A stretch of DNA of 64,000 nucleotides from Musa acuminata AAA Group (Eukaryota; Streptophyta; Magnoliopsida; Zingiberales; Musaceae). How positions within the stretch are numbered: position 1 is the stretch's first letter; each line of letters begins with the position of its first letter. Under the pieces are notes generated by a model that saw only the letters and a list, made by a program, of their open reading frames with translations, was not told where the DNA came from and ran no database searches. Of the stretch, positions 33,463 to 45,543 are shown piece by piece. The position numbers and the translations under genes are program-made. The DNA is taken from NCBI RefSeq assembly GCF_036884655.1, contig NC_088342.1, positions 13,977,001-14,041,000 of the forward strand, read 5' to 3'.

Positions 33463-33470
33463 TATTTATA
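33463..33470 (-). promoter_or_regulatory. TATA box of the ARPK kinase gene
   Basis: CACTATAAATAAA on the minus strand, upstream of a plausible untranslated exon. Confidence 0.55.
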
Positions 33471-33519
33471 GTGTTAAATCTCCGAGTCCGGAACCGTTTA
33501 AGAATCATACTCCTATTTA

Positions 33520-34240
33520 GTTTAGGATCCCAACTCCTACTGGGATTACGAATACTAACTCCTATCTATCTTATTTACGACTTCTTTTAATTCCTATCAA
33601 GATTTGGTTTAGGAGTCGATACTCCTACTGGGTTTAGGAATCCTAACTCCTGGCTGATTTAGGACTTTTTAATTCCAAACTAATCTATGACTCACCCTCG
33701 AGAGAGCTCGTATCAAGATTTGGGCTCCTGGTTTGTACAGACTTAGTAACTTAAATTGCGAGAGAGGTCGGTTGCCATGGTGGGTGGATGGATGAGTTCT
33801 CCAGGAAAAGTATACAGGGGCCAGATCGTCTCTACGTGCTCCGGTCACCTGGGCTCAGGTGCTGGCGGGACGGTCCTCTCCGGTGAACTCTTTGGTGTTC
33901 TCTGATTTCAAAGTTTAAGAGGATCAAGAGTGACTCGTCTGACTTTTTGGCGTTCGACGATGTCCAACTTGCCGAATGGCGACGGCCTTGGAGCCATAGC
34001 TTGGTGGGACGGTTCCTCCGGCGACCTCCGACATTGGATAGCATCAAGGCCGCTGTATTGTATCGTCGCCTTGGAAGGGTGTCGAAACCTCCTTCGATCA
34101 TGGACACGGACATGGACATGGAGATGGAGATGGTAACACCGTTCCAAAAATACAAGGTAAAGAAGTAGGGGCTCTCTTTGTTTGATTGGTGTAGGAGGAA
34201 CTAAACAAATAGGGGTCCACCTCTCTTTTTTCTTTGGCAA
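33520..34240. other. Intergenic DNA upstream of the kinase
   Basis: 33520-33690 has repeated CTCCTA/TAGGA words. 33780-34170 is GC-richer, with overlapping short frames on both strands (longest 110 residues, minus strand) that show no domain. I cannot call a gene here. Confidence 0.35.
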
Positions 34241-34249
34241 TTACCTGAA

Positions 34250-34560
34250 TATGATGCAGCAGCAAGCATCAACCGCGATCTCATTCCCTTCTTCGTCCAA
34301 ATCATGTTCAGGCCTCTCCATTTCTTCCTGGGCAGCCAAGTAGTACGTATACCAAGGAAGAACAATGTAAAACAACAAGTGGCACAGAAACAATTTCGTT
34401 TCTCAATGCATGTGATGTGAAATCCTCAGCCAAATTACGCTAAATCAGATGCCTTTGCTTATGCCAACATCAGAAATGCGTACCCACGAGAGTGACGATG
34501 GTATGTCTTGTGCTGCATCTGAAATGAACTTCCACCACCGCGCGTAATCCACAATCGCAC
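34250..34560 (-). other. Possible exons of an unidentified gene
   Basis: Two minus-strand stretches look exon-like. 34552-34487 follows an acceptor (GCACCCCAG) and reads MHIMCAIVDYARWWKF, then SDAAQDIPSSLS, before a possible GTGGGT donor. 34350-34252 reads WYTYYLAAQEEMERPEHD, then EEGNEIAVDACCC, before GGTAAT. The composition is protein-like, but I do not recognise a family and the exons are not shown to join. Confidence 0.3.
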
Positions 34561-34599
34561 ACATGATGTGCATATTCTGGGGTGCAATAATATACTTAT

Positions 34600-34946
34600 T
34601 ATCATCTGCAATCAACTTGTGAAGCTATCTTATAATATCATGCCACGCTATAAATATTACTAGTCATTCATATACCCAAATTAAATTTGAATTCTTCAAT
34701 CAATTAACAAACATCAATTAAATCTTGTGTCAATCTTATATTACAAAATCAATTTGACAGAATAATCACACAGCATCTTGATCACCAAAGAATAATTGGA
34801 TGTTTTTCATTGTAGATGCTGGCTCTTTTTATCAACAAAAAACAACATTTTCATGTCGATCTTTAACAACCAACATAGTATATAAATATGTAATCACTTT
34901 CACACACACAAACACACACACAGATAAATAAATAAATAAATAAATA

Positions 34947-35013
<67 letters not shown>

Positions 35014-35830
35014 CCATACTTGGAAAGTAAGATTATCTCATTTAATAATTTTTAAAAATACATTATTTATTTGCATGTAACATCAATCGATTGCTTTTAG
35101 TTAACTTACCAACGAGGCTTTTTGAATGCGTAAGAAATACTAAATCTTTGACCGAGTCGTAAGCCGAACATGCTTTTTCTTTTTTTTTTTTTCCAAAAAA
35201 AACTTGCATTGCTACCGCCGATCGTGCATTTTGACTTGCTCTTACAATTAGACGTACGTACCTAATGAAATTTCATCTTCACATGTGCTAAATGCTGTGG
35301 ACAGATGAACATGTCGAACAAATATTTAATCTGTCAATCAGGTCAAGATAATAAATTGACAATATTAATGCCGACATATGCCGTAGACACTCACGTGGAC
35401 TGTCTTTATACACAGCCTGGTTTGTCTTGCTCTGGAGGATGATGTCCTTCTGTGATGAATGTACAAGTATTAGACAGCGATTGCTATTTTCATTCTTGAC
35501 TTCCCACATTTACTAGGAAAAAAAAAAAATCACATATCACGACATTAGTCTCTTTTATTGACGGTGATGGGCCGAAGGTAGGTTGTTCTTGAAGACACAT
35601 TGAGGCAATGACGACCAACTGGTGAAAAGCCCGTGGTGGGTAACGGCATTGCCTGAAACACCAAAACAGAATGGCCTTCTCAGGGGTGGATCGATCAACT
35701 GGTGGAACTTTCTCCTATCATTTAAGAAATGGCCTTGCCTGAAACACTAAAGCATAATGTAAATGATAGAAAACAAAAAACACACAAGTAGGAAAAATAT
35801 CAAGCCTACCTAGTCAATACTAAATGCATT
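34600..35830. other. AT-rich intergenic DNA
   Basis: Apart from the compound microsatellite, no gene, RNA or repeat unit could be supported. A duplicated phrase (GCCTGAAACACNAAA near 35651 and 35736) hints at a small old duplication. Confidence 0.4.
34902..35010. repeat. Compound microsatellite (CA)n-(TAAA)n-(TA)n
   Basis: A CA run, then about seven AAAT repeats, then some 60 bp of TA. Confidence 0.95.
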
Positions 35831-36343
35831 TATTCAATTCATCAAATGATGCATGCATTTGGCGATGGAAGAGGTCAAATATTCTTCTCTATAATGGTGA
35901 TCTACATGGGATGCGTTACGAAAATGCTCTTTAAATCGTTACACAATCCTCCTTTCCACGAGCACCATATGATCAAGAAGAGGCTGACTCATCTTACTGT
36001 CAACACATACCTAACTGGAGCTATTGGTTGAGAAGGAAAGGGAGAGAGGAGTATAGGATGTGGCAACCAAAAAAGGGTATAATTTATGGCCCTTGGGTTT
36101 CTCTTATTTATAGAAGCTCATTGTCAACTTAACTTTAATAAACCTTACCCTATTGGGTATTGAATCTCCATCTAACTACCTAAGTCTTTTAGATTAATAT
36201 TTCTCTATCCAATAATCTCTCATTGGCTCTTATTGGATCATATTCACAAGATCTAATATTTCAAAGGCTTATTGGATATCTAATAAGATAGGGGCTCTAA
36301 CGAATATCTCATATCCGAACCTCTACTCGTCGTAATACCTACT
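35831..36343 (-). repeat. copia-1-family LTR fragment, minus orientation
   Basis: It matches 36555-36995 imperfectly: the plant-leader block around 35876-36030, TTATTTATAG at 36108, and the downstream CCTCTACTC block. It stops at 36343 where the next LTR begins. Confidence 0.6.
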
Positions 36344-37632
36344 TGTTAGGAAATCTAGGGTGACATCATATGCGCAATAGAAGAATAGAAACAAAAAAAC
36401 ACAGATTTCCCACAGCAAATGTGTTTCTTAATATCATGTAATCGTTGGTGCGTAAAAACCTACGAAATCGAAAAACTACATATAAGAGAATTACCTAGAG
36501 AGATCATATCTCCCTGAATTCCTACAGATTTATGAGATTGAATGAAGAAGTTCAAATGCCCTCCTCACTAGTGGTGATCAACACGATAGGGGCTACGATG
36601 ACACTCCTCAAATCTTCTCACTATGCACACTATGCACTCAAAAAGGGGCCGACCCTTCTTGCTATACACACATCCCAAATTGAGGCTTCTGATTGAGGAA
36701 AAGAGGTGGAAGGAGAATAGGAGGTGTCAATAAAAAAGCTGTGGCCTATGGGCCTTTGTTCTCTCCTATTTATAAATATCCATTGTCAACTTGATCCTAA
36801 TAGATCCTATCATATTGGGTATTGAATCTTCATCTAATTATTAAAGTCTCTTAGATTAATAGGTCTCTACCTAATAATCTTAGATTAGCTCTTATTTGAT
36901 ATTATCTATAGGATCTAATAATTTAGAGGCTTAATGGATATTATTTAAAATAGGGGCTCCGACGGATATCTCATATCCGAACCTCTACTCATCGTAATAT
37001 CTACTATATGTGTGTGATCCTCCAGGCCTAATATCGAGTTAGTCGTGAGTCATTCTTGTCAAAACTTCTTTTGACTTAGTGAATTATTATCTCCATAATA
37101 ATATACTCGATTCATCGACTACAAATATACTATGCTACTACGTCGTAGTCCCTAGACGATACAAGAGAATCCAATCCTTTAGACCTATCCATCCTTAGTT
37201 ATCATATACCTATAATCTCTTATCCATCTAATATCTTAGAGACCGTATATCGGGTATGGTGTTGTCAGGCCTATACGATTTCTTATCGAGTCTCGCTCTA
37301 ATCAGATTCTCTCAGAGAACTCTTTATCTCTTAATCCTAATAACCTTGGCCAAGGATTTATCTAAGCAAGAACACATAGGATATTCTTCTCATGATATCG
37401 ATAGTGGATGATCTTCTATCTATACTCATTAGTTCTCATAAGATTGGCTACCACTCTCAATGACTGGCTGTGCTAGATGTGAAACTTCCAAACCTATAAG
37501 TCTGATATCAAAGAGTGGAGTAATCATACAAGACATCCTTGGTGTCTCAAGTCAAAGACCATATACACTACTAGGATGACGAAATCACTTTCTCACAATG
37601 AGATATCATTAACCATCCAGCATTTCCTAAGC
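36344..37632 (-). repeat. copia-1-family LTR, diverged, minus orientation
   Basis: The plus-strand start TGTTAGGAAATCT, with GGGTGACATCATATGCGC, mirrors the end of the copia-1 LTR (9500-9524). Blocks at 37380-37630 mirror 8390-8690. It is considerably diverged and loses the last 250-300 bp of the family LTR at about 37632, where another LTR starts. Confidence 0.75.
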
Positions 37633-38035
37633 AATGGTACCACCCAGTATTAGTGCTGTAGGTAATGGTACTGCCTAACATAGGCAATGATTCCACCATG
37701 ACGACGATACCCAATAAACCCAGTATGAGACCTTTTTTAGCTCTAATTTTGAAGTCATTTGAGGCCTATAAATACCCTAGCTATTCCTACATAGAGTAGC
37801 AATAATAGAGCATGAAATTGAGTTGAAAAAGGGGGAAAGAAAAATTAGAAACTCTATTAGGAATTAGAGTCCCTTCTTCCTAGTATTTAGAAAGTTCTTC
37901 TAAAGGGAGAAATAAGGTCTAAAAAGAGAGACTTGCAAGGGTTGTCTCCTAAACGCGTGAAAAGGAGAAAGAGTGTAAAAGGATAGTTAATCTTTGCCCA
38001 TTAAAGGAAGATGGATAGTGGATGTCGGTGGCCTC
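37633..38035 (+). repeat. Older Sirevirus-like LTR, left part (continues at 47521)
   Basis: It starts within a GGTACCACC array and includes TATA at 37767-37774 and the R/U5 block GGGTTGTCTCCTAAACGCG. It is broken at GCCTC (38031-38035) by the 9.5-kb element and resumes with GCCTC at 47521. Its 5' end is missing. Confidence 0.8.
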
Positions 38036-39994
38036 TATTGAATCTCAAATTTTGATGATGAAGTCAATTGTCATTTGTTTTCTAATCTATGTATTGAGAT
38101 AAGTGTGCAGGATTAACTACGATGAAAGTTAGACAAGCAGTAGGAGTTGCGCCGGAGTCAAGATCATGATCACGTTGGGAGTTCGAGAGTTCGACGGAAG
38201 TTCGGACGGTCGTCGGAGGTTCTGCGAGAATAGATCCGAGAAGTCCAGAAGCTTGCCAAGCGAAGCTCGTCGGAACTCACCAAGTGGATCGTCGCAAAGT
38301 CCAGGAGTTTGTCGGAAGTCCGCAGAAGCATCACCGAGGGTTCATCGGATGATCGACGGAAGTTCGCCGGAAACTCGCCGGAAGAAGCGATTGACGCACC
38401 GAAGCAAAGCTACAGAAATTGTCTTAGATTTAATCGTAGTTAGCACGTTGATTAAGTTGGAAAATGGGAGGTGATCCCATTAGCTTAATCTTGGGGCAAT
38501 TGGGCCCCTGAAAGACTGAAATTGGGCCGAATGGAGCTAACCATTCGGACCCTGATTGCACCAGGAGGTGCAACTGCCTAGGCCAGGAGGTGGCACCGCC
38601 TGGGCTAAGTCTCCCAGCGAGACTGGGTGGTGCAACCGCCCCAGCCAGGAGGTGGCACCGCCTGAGCTCAGTCTTCGAGCTAGACTGGGCGGTGCAACCT
38701 CCCTGACAGAGAGGTGGCACCGCCTAAGCTCGGTCTTCGAGCTCTGGCAGAGAGGTGCAACTGCCTCAATCAAGAGGTGGCACCGCTTGGGGCTCAGTCT
38801 CTGAGCCAGACTCAGGCGGTGCAACCGCCCCTGACAAAGAGGTGCAACCGCTCCAGTCAGGAGGTGCAACCGCCTGATCCCGGAATTCCGGGATTTGATC
38901 GTTTTGAGCTCCAAATTTGAACTGGGTTGGGGCCTATAAATACCCCACCCATTCAGCACAGAAAGGATATAGACCTACACCGAAATCTTGATCCTTTCTG
39001 TGATTCTAAGAGCTCAAAATTGTTGTAAAGCCTTTAAGTCTCCTCCGTCTGTTCTTCAAGTTTTTGAGTTATAAAGTGAGGAGAGAAAGGTTCTGTAAGG
39101 GTTGTCTCCTGAGCCCATCAAAAGGAGTGAAACTGTAAAAGGGCAGTTGGCCTTCGCCTATTGAAGGAAGGCCTCTAGTTGACGTCGGTGACCTTGTCGG
39201 TGGAGGAAGCCAAAAGTGGAGTAGGTCAAGACTGACCGAACCACTCTAAATCTCTGGTTTGCTTTTATTTCGAGCACTTTATCATTACTACAAACCTCCT
39301 ACATAGCTACTGCTCTCTGCGCCTTTACGAACAAGTTTCTAAGTGCTGATCTTTCCGAATCTGCATTCAGACGTAAATCGGTGTTTTCGTACGATCTTTA
39401 CATTGCAGCTTACGTTTACGTTTTGATTCTGCAAAACTATCTTCTGCGCTTTTACGAACGAGTTTCTAAGTTCAGATCCCTTTGAAACTATTTTAAACGT
39501 AAACTACTTTTAAACGTAAAACTACGTTTAGACGTAAAACTGCGTTTAGACGCAAACTGCGTTTAGACGTAAAACTGTGTTTAGACGTAAACTGCGCAAA
39601 CTGTGTTTAGACATAAAATTGTGTTTTAGACGTAAACTACTTTTAAACGTCAAACTATGTTTAGATGTAAAACTGCGTTTAGACGTAAACTACGTTTAGA
39701 CGTAAAACTGCGTTTTAGACGTAAACTGAGTTTAGACGCAAACTACGTTTAGACGTAAAACTGCGTTTAGACGTAAAACTGCGTCTAGACGCAAACTGCA
39801 TTTAGACGTAAATTGTGTTTAGACGTAAACTGTGTTTAGACGTAATCTACGCTCAATCTTAAGTAAAATTAGAATCGACTTTTACATCGAGATCGTTTTT
39901 ATTAAACGAACGCAGCTTTCATTTTTAATCGCTGAAAGATTTCCGCTGCACTAATTCACCCCCCCCCCCCCTCTTAGTGCTCTCGATCCTAACA
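38036..39994 (+). repeat. copia-3 5' LTR
   Basis: 1959 bp, starting TATTGAATCTC (terminal TG mutated to TA) and ending GATCCTAACA. It contains the GGCGGTGCAACCGCC array (38560-38880), TATA (38935-38942), an array of TTTAGACGTAAACTGCG-like words (39490-39850) and a poly-C tract just before the terminal 23 bp. Confidence 0.93.
38935..38942 (+). promoter_or_regulatory. TATA box, copia-3 5' LTR
   Basis: TATAAATA in GGGGCCTATAAATACCCC, itself a near-palindromic context. Confidence 0.7.
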
Positions 39995-39996
39995 AT

Positions 39997-40008
39997 TGGT
40001 ATCAGAGC
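39997..40008 (+). promoter_or_regulatory. copia-3 primer binding site
   Basis: TGGTATCAGAGC two bases after the LTR end, complementary to initiator tRNA-Met. Confidence 0.9.
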
Positions 40009-40044
40009 GAGGTTAACTCTCTAACGGATTAAAACCCAAGAGAG

Positions 40045-41628
40045 ATGGCATATGCCGGAAACCAAGAGGGGCATTCTATTACACGTCCACCCATGTTCAG
40101 TGGGACGGACTACACCTACTGGAAAACCCGAATGAGGATCTTTCTTATTTCTATGGATTTTGAATTGTGGAACCTTGTCGAAAACGGATTTTCAAAGTCT
40201 TCTCTTCCAATGATCGATTGGAATGAATTGGAGAAGAAGGCTTTCGCTCTTAATGCAAAGGCTATGAATGCCTTATTTTGCGTACTTGATAAAAATGAGT
40301 TTAATCGTGTTTCAACTTGTGAAACCACATTTGATATTTGGCATACACTCGAAGTGACCCACGAGGGCACAAGTAGAGTGAAAGAGTCAAAAATCAATCT
40401 GCTGTTGCATTCTTTTGAACTTTTCCGAATGAAACCGAGTGAAACCATTGGCGACATGTTTACCCGTTTCACGGATGTCGTCAACGGTCTAAAAGGACTC
40501 AGAAAAAGCTTTTCGGATTTTGAGCTCGTAAATAAGATACTAAGATCCCTTCCTAAGAGTTGGGATCCTAAAGTCACTGCTATTCAAGAGGCAAAAGATC
40601 TGCGCAACTTCCCTCTTGAAGAACTAATCGGGTCATTAATGACCTACGAAATGACTTGTAAAGCTCATGAAGAGCAAGAAGACATCCTTCCAAAGAACAG
40701 GAAGGATATGACACTCAAAACTTCTGAATGCCACTTGAGAGAAAACTCAAGTGATGAGGATTGTGATGATGACTTGGCACTTTTAACAAGAAAGTTCAAA
40801 AAATTCTTTAAAAGAAACAAGTTTAAAAATGATGCAAAAAATAAACTTGAACCCAAGAAGGACCAAGTGATCTGCTACGAATGCAAAAAGCCGGGACACT
40901 ACAAGAGTGATTGTCCCCAAGTCAAAAGAAGAACATCAAAGAAGAAGGCGCTTCAAGCAACATGAGATGACTCGAGCGCGTCCGAAGAAGAGGAGACCAA
41001 CACCGAGCAAGTTGCTCATTACGCCCTAATGGCCATCGAAGACGAGGTAACAAATTCATTAGATGCAGATTTATCAGTCGATGAATTATTAAATGCTTTC
41101 CATGAATTGTTTGATGAGTGTAAGATTATTAGTAGTAAATACAAATTGCTAAAAAAGGAGTATGATAGTCTTATTTACAAGTTTGATAAGTTAAATGCTG
41201 AACATCATGATAGTTTAAGCTAATGCATAAAATGCCATGATCTAGAAACTTTTCAAAAAGAGAACTTGCTACTTAAGGACACCTTGAAGAAATTTGAGGT
41301 TGGTAGCAAGTCATTAAACATGATCCTTACAAATAAGGGTCATGTTCCCAAAAGAAGTGGGATTGGATTTGTGAGGAGTCCTCACCAAAATCCAACCACC
41401 TTCGTAAAAGGCCCCATCTTACATGTTAGACATCAAAGCAAATGCAACTTTTGTTGCAAGTTTGGACACAGGACGCATTATTGTCCATTCAGGAAAATTA
41501 GTCCAAACAAATTGATTTGGGTTCCTAAAGGAACCATGATAAATTCTATGCAACATGATAGAAAATGTAGATCTATTTATGAGGAACCCAAAAGCAAATG
41601 GGTACCTAAACATCATCCTTTATTGTAG
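40045..41628 (+). pseudogene. copia-3 gag, broken by three stops
   Basis: Gag starts at ATG 40045 (MAYAGNQEGH) and is open for 306 residues. It has the copia-type gag core (FSGTDYTYWKTRMRIFL near residue 20, ETIGDMFTRFTDVVNGL near residue 132) and a CCHC knuckle CYECKKPGHYKSDC at residues 277-290. TGA at 40963 interrupts; the frame continues as an acidic, coiled-coil-prone stretch with a second stop at 41221. A second CCHC knuckle, CNFCCKFGHRTHYC, lies near 41443. A TAG near 41626 precedes the protease. Two knuckles and an extended gag are typical of Sireviruses. Gag forms the particle and packages RNA. Confidence 0.88.
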
Positions 41629-42046
41629 AAAACTAAACCATCGCAAGCTAGGAGCAAGAGATGGTACCTTGATAGTGGATGCTCACGGCATATGACCGGA
41701 GATCCATCTCAATTCTCTAAGCTCACTAGCATAGACGAAGGATATGTCACCTTCGGAGACAACAACAAGGGTAAAATTATTGGCAAAGGAACCATAGGTA
41801 ACAAATCCAACTTCTCTATTGAAGATGTTTTGCTAGTTGATGGTTTAAAACATAACCTCTTGAGCATTAGTCAATTGTGTGATAAAGGATATATTATCAG
41901 ATTTGAATCTAATGCTTGCATCATTGAAAAACCACACAAAAACATATCTATGATTGCATTAAAACAAAATAACGTATACACTATTGACATTAATGATTTG
42001 TGTAATGAAATGTGTTTTTCTGCTTTAAATGAGGATGCTTGGATAT
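41629..42046 (+). pseudogene. copia-3 protease and start of integrase
   Basis: The aspartic protease motif WYLDSGCSRHMTGD begins near 41662, followed by the LKHNLLSISQLCDKGY block. In Ty1/copia elements this protease cuts the gag-pol precursor. The frame ends with TGA at 42046-42048, exactly before the integrase HRRLGHAS zinc motif; the family has a tryptophan there, so this is a G-to-A type lesion. Confidence 0.88.
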
Positions 42047-42048
42047 GA

Positions 42049-43093
42049 CATAGAAGATTAGGTCATGCTAGCATGAAGCTAATCACTCAAATATCATCCA
42101 AAGAACTTGTAAGAGGAATTCCTCATATCAAGTTCATCAAAGATAATGTATGTGATGCTTGCCAATTAGGTAAACAAATTAAGAGTAGCTTCAAATCTAA
42201 AAATCAAATAAACACCTCTAGGCCCTTACAATTGATCCATATGGACTTGTTCGGACCAATCTCCACATCAAGCCTAAGAGGTAGCAAATACGCCTTCGTC
42301 ATCGTGGATGACTATAGCAGATACACATGGACTTTACTTCTTAAAATAGAAAAGTGAATGCCTTAGATTTTTTACCAAGTTTTGCAAACTTGTTCAGAAT
42401 GAGAAAGGTTCTATGATTTCGTCAATTAGAAGTGATCATGGTGGTGAATTTCAAAACCATGATTTCCAGGAATTTTGTGAACTCAATGGATACAACCATA
42501 ATTTCTCTACTCCTAGAAATCCTCAACAAAATGGAGTTGTAGAAAGAAAAAATGGAAATTTACAAGAAATGGCAAGAACCATGTTGAATGAACACAACCT
42601 ACCCAAATATTTTTGGGCCGAAGCCGTAAATACTGCATGCTACATTTTAAATAGAATTCTAGTAAGACCTCTACTGACCAAAACTCCCTATGAGTTATGG
42701 AACAATAAAAAACCCAATGTTTCATATTTTAAAGTCTTTGGGTGTAAGTGTTTTATCTTGAATGAAAAAGACAACTTAGGAAAATTTGATGCTAAATCCG
42801 ATGAAGGAATCTTTCTTGGTTATTCTACAGTTTCTAAAGTCTTTCGTATCTTCAATAAAAGAACTCTAATTATCGAAGAATCCATTCATGTTGTTTTCAA
42901 TGAGATTTCCGAAATCATGAAAAATGATCTTGATGAAGATGTTAATTTTGATTCCTTGAATTTAAATGAAACCCCTTCTCTAACTAACAACTTGGATGCA
43001 TCCACTTCCGAAATATCCTTACCCAAGGATTGGAAGTATGTAGATGCTCACCCCAAGGAGCTAATCCTAGGAGACACGTCAAAGGGGGTTTAA
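42049..43093 (+). pseudogene. copia-3 integrase, one frameshift
   Basis: The HHCC zinc region (HRRLGH, CDACQLGKQ) is followed by the catalytic core, with its acidic residues in HMDLFGP, RSDHGGEF and VVERKN. The frame slips by one base near 42350, just after YTWTLLLKIEK, and continues to a TAA at 43091. The C-terminal part has ILNRILVRPLLTKTPYELW, FKVFGCKCFIL and GIFLGYS. Integrase would join the element's cDNA to chromosomal DNA; this copy is disabled by the frameshift and flanking stops. Confidence 0.88.
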
Positions 43094-44680
43094 ACACGAT
43101 CTTCTCTTAAAACTTTTTGTGCGAATGCCGCCTTTCTCTCCCAAATTGAACCCAAATGTGTTGATGAAGCCATGAAAGATGATTCATGGATTATCGCAAT
43201 GCAAGATGAATTAAATCAATTTGAGAGAAATGAGGTGTGGAAGCTTGTTCCTAGGCCAAATGACCATTTAGTTATTGGTACTAAATGGGTCTTCAGAAAC
43301 AAGCAAGATGAAAATGGTATCGTGGTTAGAAACAAGGCTAGATTAGTGGCCAAAGGTTTCAACCAAGAAGAATATATCGATTACGAAGAAACCTTCGCTC
43401 TTGTGGCTCGATTGGAAGCCATAAGGATGCTCCTTGCCTACGCTAGCAGTAATAATTTTAAGTTGTTTCAAATGGATGCTAAAAGCGCTTTTCTAAATGG
43501 CTTTATTTCCGAAGAAGTTTATGTTGAACAACCTCCTGGATTTGAAAATGATAGCCTCCCTAATCATGTGTTTAGATTAACTAAAGCTCTCTATGGTTTA
43601 AAACAAGCCCCAAGGGCTTGGTATGAGAGACTTAGTTCTTTTCTTATCGAAAATAATTTCACAAAAGGCAAGGTTGATACTACATTATTTATCAAGAATT
43701 TTGAAAATAATTTTCTCATTGTTCAGATTTATGTTGATGATATTATCTTTGGCTCTACAAATGAATCTCTTTGTGAATCTTTTGCTAGAACCATGAGTCT
43801 TGAATTCGAAATGAGCTTAATGGGAGAATTAACATTCTTCTTAGGTTTACAAATCAAACAATTAAGCAACGACATCTTTATTAGTCAAACTAAATATGCT
43901 ATGAATTTATTAAAAAAGTTTAATATGAACAACTCAAAGGCTATTAATACCCCTATGAGCACCTCCACTAAGTTAGAAATTGATGAAAGTGGAGAAAGCT
44001 TCAATCAAAAGACTTATAGGGGTATGATAGGAAGTTTACTTTACCTCACTGCCACCAGACCAGACATCATGTTCAGTGTAGGACTTTGTGCTAGATTTCA
44101 ATCAAACCCTAAGATATCTCATCTCAAAGTAGTCAAAAGAATACTTAGATATCTTAATGAAACCACAAATCTAGGATTATGGTACCCAAAATCAGAAAAT
44201 TTTGAGTTAACAGCTTATGCTGATGCGGACTTCGCTGGCTGTAGACTAGATAGAAAAAGCACATCAGGATCATGTCAATTTTTAGGACATGCCCTTGTTT
44301 CCTGGTCATCTAAGAAACAAAGCTCGGTTGCTCTATCAACAACCGAAGCTGAATATATTGCAGCAAGTGCATGTTGTACATAAGTTGTATGGATGAAAAA
44401 CACTTTAGAATATTACAAAGTTAATCTTAAAGATATTCCCATTAAATGTGATAACACGAGTGCAATATGCTTAACTAACAATCCTATACAACACTCAAGA
44501 ACAAAACATATTGATATTAGACATTACTTTATACGAGATCATGTCACTAATCATGACGTAACCATAGAGTTCATTGATACTAAACATCAACTAGCTGACA
44601 TTTTTACAAAACCTCTAAGTGAAGAACAATTTGATTTCATTAGAAGAGAATTAGGAATGTTGATGTGTCCGAATAGATAA
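43094..44680 (+). pseudogene. copia-3 reverse transcriptase and RNase H, one stop
   Basis: The main frame runs 43172-44383. Reverse transcriptase has [34 protein letters not shown] (first aspartate), [15 protein letters not shown] and [10 protein letters not shown] (catalytic pair, near 43729). RNase H follows with [21 protein letters not shown] and, after a TAA at 44381, IKCDNTSAICLTNNP, RTKHIDIRHYFIRDH and ADIFTKPL, ending at 44680. All catalytic residues I can see are intact, so apart from the TAA the domain is in good condition. Confidence 0.9.
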
Positions 44681-45543
44681 ACTTGTTAAAATTATTTTTC
44701 GGACTATATTGAATGATCATATCACTTGATTGCCATGTTTCTATGATTATATGTGAAAATCTATAACAAAATCTTGTCCGAATGCATCTTATTTGTTCGA
44801 ATGCTATAAAACAGATTTTTTCGTACACTTTCATGAAAAATAAGTTTCTGAAATAAACTTGATAAAGTGATTCCTGTGTATGTATTTCATCCTGTAATAT
44901 CTTTACGTGTACAATGAATTATAACAAAAAGGGGAAGAAGTTTTCAAAGCAATCTATGTAAAATTCCTCTATAAGCTTGCTAATATTATTTTCCTGGTAT
45001 CACAATTACCATGCTTTTTGTTGATGACAAAGGGGGAGAAACATATGAATTGATAAACACTGCCATGATCATGTCATACTTGCAAATACTTGAGTGATGC
45101 TATAAACAATGTTATGATTATGCCATCCTTGCATCACCAAGAGATATATGAACGTGTGCTATAGTTTGCATTATGCCTTGAGTTGATATCTTATCATGTG
45201 AAGAAAATGCAAAACTTGCTAGAAAATCTCAAGTGTGTGCATCATGTAATAGTCCTTCGCAACTTTATATGATAATGTTCAACTACATGATGAATAGTTA
45301 CAAACACAATCATACAAACTTGATGATGTATGTCAAGCCTTGACATCATTCTTGAAGAGATACATCATGATGGGTATCATGATGGGAGTATTGATAAGTT
45401 TAACTGATCTAACTTATCAATACATCACTTGAATTCTTAGGTCTTGAATTCAAGGTTGACTTATCTCAACTATGGCATATAGACAGGGGGAGTTAAGGAT
45501 AACTCCATTATCAATTGATTGTCATCATCAAAAAGGGGGAGAT
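44681..45543 (+). other. copia-3 3' non-coding region with polypurine tracts
   Basis: No env-like frame is found. The stretch carries several purine runs: AAAAAGGGGAAGAAG (about 44926), GACAAAGGGGGAGAAAC (about 45028), CAGGGGGAG (about 45484) and the final AAAAAGGGGGAGA (45530-45542) that abuts the 3' LTR. Confidence 0.75.
45530..45542 (+). promoter_or_regulatory. copia-3 polypurine tract
   Basis: The purine run directly before the LTR start TGTTGAATC at 45544. Confidence 0.85.

Noticed and set aside
33832..34240. 107- and 110-residue minus-strand frames upstream of the kinase
   Set aside because: No domain, overlapping plus-strand frames of similar length, and no splice or promoter support.
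38430..38959. Overlapping frames in the GGCGGTGCAACCGCC region (also 46045-46507, 60338-60818, 25914-26206)
   Set aside because: They are U3 palindrome arrays of LTRs, open by composition.
44681..45543. env-like gene of the Sirevirus-like element
   Set aside because: No long frame, signal peptide or membrane segment is present; the region is AT-rich and non-coding.
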